Origin: Candidatus Woesearchaeota archaeon
GTDB lineage: Archaea > Nanobdellota > Nanobdellia > Woesearchaeales > BM511
DNA length: 5,568 bases
Assembly: GCA_018221175.1 (NCBI GenBank)
Contig: JAAOYE010000021.1
Coordinates: 1 to 5,568 of the forward strand
Direction: 5' to 3'
Below, piece by piece: positions 1 to 4,134 of the stretch. The first letter of the stretch is position 1. The number at the start of each line of letters is the position of its first letter. The notes under the pieces were generated by a model that saw only the letters and a program-made list of their open reading frames with translations, did not search any database and was not told the origin of the DNA. The translations under genes were made by a program, and so were the position numbers.

Positions 1-1749
1 CCTTTATGCGTTGTAGTTGGTCATGTTGACCACGGAAAATCAAGTATTTTGGACAAGATTAGAGGCACTGCTATTGTGCAAAGTGAAGCAGGCGCTATAA
101 CGCAGGCAATTGGAGCAAGCATCATTCCTCTTGAAACCATCCAAAAAGTGTGCGGGCCATTGCTTGAGAAAATGAATATGAATTTCACACTGCCAGGATT
201 ATTATTTATAGATACTCCTGGTCACGCAGCATTTACTTCTCTTCGAAAACGTGGTGGCAACTTGGCAGATATCGCAATACTTGTTGTTGACATCAATGAA
301 GGATTCAAGCCTCAAACTATTGAAGCTATTGAAATTTTAAAGAGTTTTAAAACGCCATTCATTGTTGCTGCAAACAAAGTCGACCTTATTGCCGGCTGGC
401 ATACAAAAGAAGGAACTTTGATTGAGGATATAAAAGCGCAAGCCCCTGATGTGCAGCAAAAACTTGACGCAAAGCTTTACGAACTTGTTGCAAAGTTTTA
501 CGAGATGGGCTTTCAAGCAGAAAGATACGACAGATTAGAAGATTATACAAAACAGCTTGCAATCATTCCCTGCAGTGCAAAAAGCGGTGAGGGTTTGCCA
601 GAGTTAATGAGCATATTAACAGGCCTTGCCCAAAAATTTTTAGAGCAAAACTTGCAGTTTGAAGAGAACACATCTGCAAAAGGAACTGTTTTGGAAGTAA
701 AAGAAGAAGTTGGTCTTGGAAAAACTCTTGATGTTATTATCTATGATGGTACAATAAAGAAAAACGACCAGATAGTTCTTGGCTCTACAGATGGACCAGT
801 CATTACAAAAGTAAGAGCACTTCTTCAGCCAGCACCTCTGTCTGAGATGAGGGACAAAAAGTCAGATTTTAAGCCTGTAGAATTTGCAGTTGCTGCAACT
901 GGTATAAAGATTTCTGCGCCAGACATTGAAAACGTTGTTTCTGGAATGCCTTTAAGAGTTGTTGGAGAGGGTGAAAATGAGCAGGCAATTAAAAATGAGA
1001 TTCAGTCAGAAGTCGACCAGATCATGATAGAAACAGAAAAAGAAGGAATAGTGATTAAAGCCGACACTCTTGGAGGCCTTGAGGCGCTAACTAATCTTTT
1101 GAAAGAAAAAAGCATAATGATAAAAAAGGCTGATATTGGAAACATATCGAAACATGACTTGGCAGAAGCAGAAAGTAGTTTTGAAAAAAATCCTTTAAAT
1201 TCAGTGATTCTTGGGTTTAATGTCGAACTCAATAAAGATGTTGAGCAAACCCCAAAAGTAAAAATAATCACATCAAACATTATCTATAAAGCTATTGAAG
1301 ATTTTGAAAAATGGAAAGAGGAAGCCAAAAAAGATTTGGAAAAGCTTAAGCTTGACGTGCTTGCAAGACCGGCAAAGTTTGTAATCATGCAAAATCATAC
1401 ATTCAGGCAGTCAAACCCTGCAATTGTTGGCGTGGATATTTTGGCAGGAAAACTAAAAACTGGTGTGGGTATTATGAAAAACGGGAAAAACATCAGCTCT
1501 GTTAAGTCTATGAAGGATGAAAAAGAAAACTTAAAAGAAGCAGAGGCTGGCAAACAGCTTGCAGTTGCCATGGACGGTGTTATGGTTGGCAGACAAATTA
1601 ATGAGAGAGACACGCTTTACAGCACTGTTCCTGAAGAAGATTTTAGAAAACTAAAAGAACTAAAAGATTATCTTTCAAGTGAAGAAAAAGGAGTTCTAAA
1701 AGAAATTGCAAAAATCATGAGAGAAAAAAATCCGGTTTGGGGTGTGTAA
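1..1749 (+). CDS. infB: Archaeal translation initiation factor aIF5B (IF-2 family), 5'-partial
   Basis: GTPase that promotes ribosomal subunit joining during initiation in the cytoplasm; archaeal/eukaryotic eIF5B type. The frame is open from base 1, so the start codon lies upstream; 582 residues are present and probably only a handful are missing. G1 is GHVDHGKS at residues 7-14, switch I Thr about residue 34 (AGAITQAIGAS), G3 DTPGH from residue 71, G4 NKVD at 125-128 and G5 SAKSGEG at 192-198. The beta-barrel domain II follows (about 215-330), then the IF-2 domain III (GIVIKADTLGGLEAL) and C-terminal barrel IV (RPAKFVIMQNHTFRQSNP), ending in MREKNPVWGV, the usual archaeal-type tail. No intein interrupts the G domain, although inteins are known in this family. 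Ser replaces the more usual Thr in the P-loop GHVDHGKT, and switch I has AITQAIG where most archaea have GITQHIG. A second gene follows after 2 bases, suggesting a shared transcript. Identification is firm. Confidence 0.97.
   Translation, partial: PLCVVVGHVDHGKSSILDKIRGTAIVQSEAGAITQAIGASIIPLETIQKVCGPLLEKMNMNFTLPGLLFIDTPGHAAFTSLRKRGGNLADIAILVVDINEGFKPQTIEAIEILKSFKTPFIVAANKVDLIAGWHTKEGTLIEDIKAQAPDVQQKLDAKLYELVAKFYEMGFQAERYDRLEDYTKQLAIIPCSAKSGEGLPELMSILTGLAQKFLEQNLQFEENTSAKGTVLEVKEEVGLGKTLDVIIYDGTIKKNDQIVLGSTDGPVITKVRALLQPAPLSEMRDKKSDFKPVEFAVAATGIKISAPDIENVVSGMPLRVVGEGENEQAIKNEIQSEVDQIMIETEKEGIVIKADTLGGLEALTNLLKEKSIMIKKADIGNISKHDLAEAESSFEKNPLNSVILGFNVELNKDVEQTPKVKIITSNIIYKAIEDFEKWKEEAKKDLEKLKLDVLARPAKFVIMQNHTFRQSNPAIVGVDILAGKLKTGVGIMKNGKNISSVKSMKDEKENLKEAEAGKQLAVAMDGVMVGRQINERDTLYSTVPEEDFRKLKELKDYLSSEEKGVLKEIAKIMREKNPVWGV
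1739..1744 (+). promoter_or_regulatory. Shine-Dalgarno site of the PUA gene, inside the end of aIF5B
   Basis: GGGGTG lies within the last codons of aIF5B and ends 7 bases before the TTG at 1752. It matches the archaeal anti-SD-complementary core GGTG. It decides the start of the next gene: the longer reading from TTG 1737 would put this site inside the coding sequence and has no comparable site of its own. Confidence 0.6.
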
Positions 1750-1751
1750 GT

Positions 1752-2204
1752 TTGAAGCCTGGCTGGAAGTTTTTGAACAGCAAAGAGATTAAGAATTTAT
1801 TAAAAAAGTTAAAAGAGCAGTATGGGTTTATTCAAAAGCTGGATTATGCTTTTTTGAAAAACGAAAAAAGAAAAGTTTATCTTGTCTCGCGAGATGTTGA
1901 CAAAATCGATTTTGAAAAATTAAGAATAAATTCTATGGGCAGTTATTTTTGCGAGGTCAACCCTGATGGAGTCAGGCTTTCTGTTGAAGGCAGCCAGATT
2001 GTTGGACCACACGCTTCAAAGAATGTTGTAAAAATAGATGATCAAAGAGGCTGGATGAAAGGCTTTGATATTGACTTCCTTGGAGAAACAAAAGGTTTTG
2101 TAATAGTTAAATCTGGCAGTGATTTTATGGGATGTGCCAAGCACAAAAACAATATTCTTCTAAATTATGTTCCTAAAGAAAGAAGGATAAGAGCTAGTGA
2201 TTAA
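1752..2204 (+). CDS. PUA-domain protein, probable ribosome-biogenesis/RNA-binding factor
   Basis: A 150-residue protein. The first 60 residues form a lysine-rich alpha/beta segment (KPGWKFLNSKEIKNLLKKLK). The rest, about residues 66-145, reads as a PUA RNA-binding fold, with the patterns SMGSYFCEV, RLSVEGSQIVGP, SKNVVKID and the closing GCAKHKNNILLNYVPKERR. This resembles the small archaeal PUA proteins grouped with the C-terminal part of NOL1/NOP2/Sun-type rRNA methyltransferases (COG3270-like), but no methyltransferase domain is present, so it probably binds rRNA or tRNA without modifying it. The start is TTG, 2 bases after the aIF5B stop, chosen for the GGGGTG site 7 bases upstream; an in-frame TTG at 1737 would overlap aIF5B and add five residues. 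The neighbour fits a translation operon. A NIP7-type ribosome-biogenesis role is an alternative. PUA assignment is likely; exact function is not established. Confidence 0.75.
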   Translation: MKPGWKFLNSKEIKNLLKKLKEQYGFIQKLDYAFLKNEKRKVYLVSRDVDKIDFEKLRINSMGSYFCEVNPDGVRLSVEGSQIVGPHASKNVVKIDDQRGWMKGFDIDFLGETKGFVIVKSGSDFMGCAKHKNNILLNYVPKERRIRASD

Positions 2205-2350
2205 TCAAACGCTTCTTCATATCCTTGCATAAATGCATCTTCTACAAGTGATAATTCTCCATCTGCTACTAATCTTTCTCTTCCGTCTTCTGAGTATATG
2301 CTTTCATCTCCGATGCTGTCAAGCTCTATATCCACCCAGTCTTCTTCCAT
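2201..2350 (-). CDS. Small acidic protein of 49 residues, unknown function
   Basis: Read on the minus strand from ATG at 2350-2348 to TAA at 2203-2201. The product begins MEEDWVDIELDSIGDESIYS and ends MQGYEEAFD. It is strongly acidic, with about 17 Asp/Glu, only two Arg and no Lys, and has no Cys, no membrane segment and no signal peptide. Support for it being real: a strong GGGGGTG Shine-Dalgarno site 6 bases before the ATG, an AT-rich promoter at the right distance beyond that, and a stop codon placed exactly where the convergent PUA gene ends, so there is no wasted space. I do not recognise a family. The charge and size would suit a small protein that binds a basic partner such as a ribosomal protein, or one folded around a metal-binding site, but nothing visible proves either. 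It is divergent from the PhoU/AbrB regulator and may be controlled by the same intergenic elements. Confidence 0.78.
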   Translation of the reverse strand: MEEDWVDIELDSIGDESIYSEDGRERLVADGELSLVEDAFMQGYEEAFD

Positions 2351-2356
2351 CCTTCT

Positions 2357-2363
2357 CACCCCC
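2357..2363 (-). promoter_or_regulatory. Shine-Dalgarno site of the small acidic gene
   Basis: On the minus strand this reads GGGGGTG, followed by AGAAGG and then the ATG at 2350. The 6-base spacing and the GGTG core fit archaeal 16S pairing. It is one of the main reasons to believe the 49-residue frame is translated. Confidence 0.7.
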
Positions 2364-2366
2364 TAA

Positions 2367-2379
2367 TATACATTGTATA
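2367..2379. promoter_or_regulatory. Short inverted repeat TATAC-N3-GTATA, candidate operator
   Basis: TATACATTGTATA lies between the TATA region and the SD site of the minus-strand gene, about where that gene's transcription start is expected. Its arms, TATAC and GTATA, are the same as those inside the 22-bp palindrome on the other side of the TATA region. Such arms occur easily in AT-rich DNA, so this is a candidate only. Confidence 0.35.
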
Positions 2380-2383
2380 GATG

Positions 2384-2397
2384 AAAAAATATATATA
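2384..2397. promoter_or_regulatory. AT-rich TATA-box region, probably serving both divergent genes
   Basis: The run AAAAAATATATATA, preceded by ATG, looks like a BRE-plus-TATA element for the plus strand. A start about 26 bases downstream falls near 2419, giving a leader of about 26 bases that keeps the SD site of the PhoU gene. Read on the minus strand the same block is CTATATATATTTTTT, and a start near 2366 would give a leader of about 15 bases keeping the SD of the small acidic gene. One bidirectional element or two overlapping ones are equally possible. The distances are estimates from typical archaeal promoter spacing. Confidence 0.5.
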
Positions 2398-2405
2398 GTT
2401 TGGGC

Positions 2406-2427
2406 ATATACTATATATATAGTATAT
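2406..2427. promoter_or_regulatory. Perfect 22-bp palindrome, candidate operator of the PhoU/AbrB gene
   Basis: The two halves, ATATACTATAT and ATATAGTATAT, are exact reverse complements with no gap; base pairing ends at 2405/2428. The centre (2416/2417) sits about where transcription of the downstream gene should begin and 14 bases from the GGGGGG SD site, so a bound protein would block initiation. If transcribed, the half would also fold next to the SD site. The downstream product has an AbrB-type DNA-binding domain, so autoregulation is a natural guess. An alternative is that its TATATATAT core is itself a TATA box, but a start about 26 bases on would remove the SD site. Confidence 0.5.
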
Positions 2428-2430
2428 ATA

Positions 2431-2436
2431 GGGGGG
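2431..2436 (+). promoter_or_regulatory. G-rich Shine-Dalgarno site that sets the PhoU/AbrB start
   Basis: GGGGGG followed by AT ends 8 bases before TTG 2445 and is the only G run in a very AT-rich stretch. It favours TTG 2445 over the upstream TTG at 2400, which would translate the palindrome into a meaningless Tyr/Ile tail. Confidence 0.55.
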
Positions 2437-2444
2437 ATGTATTT

Positions 2445-3413
2445 TTGGCAACAAGAAAGATAATTCAGTTTGGCAACAGCTCGTATGTTGTTTCTCTTCC
2501 AAAAGAGTGGGTAGTGCAAAACAAGCTATCTAAAGGAGATGAAATAAGTATTGACATCTCTACTGATTTATTGACGCTGTCACCGACAAACAATAATATA
2601 AAAGAAACAAGAATAAAAAAAATAAGTTGTGACAACACCAAAGTTAAGATTGGAAGAGAGATTATTTCTGCATATATCAACAACTACCAGATAATTGAAA
2701 TATTTGGACAAAAAGTAAAGGGGTGCATAAAAGAAATCGAAGCATCCACCAACAGCCTTGTCGCACTTGAAATTATGGAGCAGACTCCAAGAAAAGTTAT
2801 TATCAAGGACTTTTTGAATGTTAATGATATTTCTATTAAAAACATCATAAAGCGGATGGACATTATCATTAGGGCAATGCTTTCAGAAGTGCAGGAAAGT
2901 CTTGAAAAAAAATCAGAGGTTGATCTTGACTCAAGAGACCTTGATGTCAACAGGCTTTTTTATGTTGGGCAAAAGCTTATAAAAAAATTGCTTGACAACC
3001 CAAGCCTTACAAAAACACTCGAAATGAGCTTAAAAGAGGGGCTTTTTTATTGGAAAGTTTTGGATTCTTTAGAAAAAATTGCTGACCAGCAAAAAAGGGT
3101 TATTAGAAATATGACAGACCTTTGTAAAGATTGTAAAGCTAAAAAAGAGGTTATAACACTTTATGATAATGTTGTTAAGGAGTATATGGCTGTGGTAAAG
3201 GCATTGTACAAGCTTGATAAACAAGGTGCTGACAAAGTTTTGTCAAAAAAAGCTGAGATTCTTAAAAAATGTGATGGCATAATTGGCATACATCCCCAAA
3301 AAAAGTGTGAAGGAGTAAAACACACTCATAATTACACTGAGATTTCTGAGAAGTTGAAGCGGTTTGAAAATTATATTACACATATTGCAAAAGCAATTAT
3401 AAACAAAGATTAA
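2445..3413 (+). CDS. PhoU-type regulator with N-terminal SpoVT/AbrB DNA-binding domain
   Basis: A 322-residue cytoplasmic protein. Residues 3-47 (ATRKIIQFGNSSYVVSLPKEWV...KLSKGDEI) form a swapped-hairpin AbrB DNA-binding domain in the form usual for archaeal PhoU-like regulators. Residues about 105-145 (LEIMEQTPRKVIIKDF) link to a helical PhoU region of about 130-320, with the acidic-helix signatures DSRDLDVNRLFYV (162-174) and VLDSLEKIADQQKR (205-218), which in PhoU proteins help bind metal clusters. The length is normal for the archaeal family. Cysteines at 227 and 230 (CKDC), 276 and 288 together with His 283, 293 and 295 could bind a metal, but their spacing is not a standard motif. PhoU proteins of this type are thought to regulate phosphate uptake; no phosphate transporter lies in the window, so the target is unknown. 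The start is TTG, chosen because it follows the GGGGGG site and begins exactly at the domain. The gene stands alone behind its own promoter. Confidence 0.9.
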   Translation: MATRKIIQFGNSSYVVSLPKEWVVQNKLSKGDEISIDISTDLLTLSPTNNNIKETRIKKISCDNTKVKIGREIISAYINNYQIIEIFGQKVKGCIKEIEASTNSLVALEIMEQTPRKVIIKDFLNVNDISIKNIIKRMDIIIRAMLSEVQESLEKKSEVDLDSRDLDVNRLFYVGQKLIKKLLDNPSLTKTLEMSLKEGLFYWKVLDSLEKIADQQKRVIRNMTDLCKDCKAKKEVITLYDNVVKEYMAVVKALYKLDKQGADKVLSKKAEILKKCDGIIGIHPQKKCEGVKHTHNYTEISEKLKRFENYITHIAKAIINKD

Positions 3414-3469
3414 GTACTTACAAATAATGTAGCTAGATAGTAATTTAATTTCTTACAAATAATGTAATA

Positions 3470-3490
3470 AATTAATATTTTTTATTAATT
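3470..3490 (+). terminator. AT-only hairpin with T run, possible terminator of the PhoU gene
   Basis: AATTAATA (3470-3477) and TATTAATT (3483-3490) are exact complements around a T loop, giving a six-T run at 3478-3483. It lies 57-77 bases after the stop codon at 3413. Archaeal termination mostly relies on T runs, so the T tract may matter more than the weak AT stem. It sits between repeat copies 2 and 3. Confidence 0.35.
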
Positions 3491-3553
3491 ATTCCTTACA
3501 ATTAATGTACTTCTCCAATATAAAATAAATATTTATTTTCTTACATATGATGT

Positions 3554-3566
3554 AAAAGTATATAAA
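3554..3566 (+). promoter_or_regulatory. BRE/TATA promoter of the double-HTH gene
   Basis: TATATAAA at 3559-3566 is preceded by the purine-rich AAAAG, a fair BRE. A start about 26 bases downstream would fall near 3588, leaving a leader of only about 12 bases before ATG 3601 and no visible GGTG-type SD site, so translation would be effectively short-leader or leaderless. Operator-like copies abut it on the left (ending at 3554) and cover 3573-3587 on the right, so bound protein there should repress. Confidence 0.6.
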
Positions 3567-3600
3567 GGAAATCCTACAGTTAATGTAAAAGCGCGCTATA

Positions 3601-4134
3601 ATGAGCAGCAAAAGAGGCTTAAAAGTAGAGAACAGGGATAAAGATAGTTCTATGCCCCCTTTAACAAAGGAAGAGGTCAGTGTCTTAAAAAATGTAAATA
3701 AGATTCTAAAAAAGCACAGCCTTTCCTATGAGGAGCTTAAAAACCTTCTTGAAGAGGAGCTGTCTTTTCCCATCTCTATTTTAAACCAGAAATTGACAAC
3801 GCTTGAGAGTCTTGTTAAGTATCTCAAAGAGGAAAAAGAGTTTTCTTTTTCAAAGACCGCAGAGATTTTATCTAGAGACCAAAGAAATATCTGGCATATC
3901 TATGACAGTGCAAAGAAAAAACTTTTTCAAAAGTTCCAGGTAAAAGATGAAAAAATATGGATTCCGATTAGAATAATTTCTGATGGCAAATTATCAGCGC
4001 AGGAAGCTGTTGTTTGGTTTCTAAAAGAAGAGATTGGATTTAGTTTTGCTAAGATTGCAAAGTTGCTTGAGCGAGACCAAAGAACTATCTGGACGGTTTA
4101 TCAAAGGGCTAGAGGTAAGAATGCGAAGAAATAA
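3601..4134 (+). CDS. Tandem double helix-turn-helix DNA-binding protein (sigma region 4-like)
   Basis: A 177-residue protein. After a charged N-terminus (1-50) come two copies of one unit. Unit A at about 56-107 has KYLKEEKEFSFSKTAEIL then SRDQRNIWHIYDSAKKK; unit B at about 121-173 has WFLKEEIGFSFAKIAKLL then ERDQRTIWTVYQRARGK. Over 44 gapless positions (64-107 against 130-173, offset 66) I count 23 identities. The pattern 'FSFxKxAxLLxRDQRxIWxxY' is a trihelical HTH with RDQRxIW at the recognition helix, like sigma-70 region 4. I associate such proteins with Pacearchaeota/Woesearchaeota; no sigma region 2 is present, so it is more likely a transcription factor than a sigma factor. ATG 3601 has no SD site but follows the TATA box at leaderless-like distance; ATG 3652 is a possible later start that would leave both HTHs intact. 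It sits directly below the five-repeat array and overlaps the surface-protein gene by 14 bases, suggesting control of itself and that gene. Confidence 0.85.
   Translation: MSSKRGLKVENRDKDSSMPPLTKEEVSVLKNVNKILKKHSLSYEELKNLLEEELSFPISILNQKLTTLESLVKYLKEEKEFSFSKTAEILSRDQRNIWHIYDSAKKKLFQKFQVKDEKIWIPIRIISDGKLSAQEAVVWFLKEEIGFSFAKIAKLLERDQRTIWTVYQRARGKNAKK
4112..4116 (+). promoter_or_regulatory. Shine-Dalgarno site of the surface-protein gene, inside the HTH gene
   Basis: GAGGT followed by AAGA precedes ATG 4121 by 4 bases. It lies in the last codons of the HTH gene, so ribosomes finishing that gene would be next to the following start; this supports translational coupling. Confidence 0.55.

Larger units (their letters stand above)
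3417..3587 (+). repeat. Array of five direct 15-bp operator-like repeats
   Basis: Five copies in the same orientation occur at 3417-3431 and 3452-3466 (both CTTACAAATAATGTA), 3495-3509 (CTTACAATTAATGTA), 3540-3554 (CTTACATATGATGTA) and 3573-3587 (CCTACAGTTAATGTA). Start-to-start distances are 35, 43, 45 and 33 bases. Each copy is also a partial inverted repeat, TACA-N5-TGTA, extended to TTACA-N5-TGTAA in copies 2 and 4. TACA, the T two bases later, and ATGTA are invariant. Copy 4 ends just before the TATA box of the downstream gene and copy 5 lies between that TATA box and the start codon. This is what a multi-site operator looks like. The separating sequence is AT-rich and unrelated between copies, so it is not a simple tandem duplication. 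An iteron-like replication role is a less likely alternative. Confidence 0.85.

Noticed and set aside
1..230. An intein in aIF5B
   Set aside because: The G1 to G3 region reads through without an insertion, so none is present in the visible part.
1002..1613. Two minus-strand frames (1002-1280 and 1395-1613) opposite aIF5B
   Set aside because: Aligned conserved aIF5B coding sequence explains this region; the antisense products are Ser/Phe/Leu-rich shadows without start signals.
2437..2439. ATG just after the GGGGGG run as start of the PhoU gene
   Set aside because: It is out of frame with the AbrB/PhoU coding sequence and directly abuts the SD run; TTG 2445 is in frame and well spaced.
2233..2463. 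A 76-residue plus-strand open frame (Leu/Ile-rich)
   Set aside because: It is the antisense of the small acidic gene running through the divergent promoter, with no start signal of its own.
2319..2519. A 66-residue minus-strand open frame
   Set aside because: It crosses the divergent promoter and the start of the PhoU gene, and its Tyr/Ile run is just the TATATA palindrome translated.
3417..3587. The repeat array as a CRISPR locus
   Set aside because: Repeats are 15 bp with AT-rich gaps of 18-30 bp that vary in length, no cas gene is near, and the array lies within a promoter region.
3591..3596. GCGCGC just before the HTH gene start
   Set aside because: It is striking in AT-rich DNA and palindromic, but six bases alone are too short to assign a role.
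3417..3600. The repeat array as replication-origin iterons
   Set aside because: Direct repeats in AT-rich DNA before a DNA-binding gene do resemble iterons, but two copies bracket a TATA box at operator positions and the protein lacks any Rep or Orc1/Cdc6 feature. Kept only as a weak alternative.
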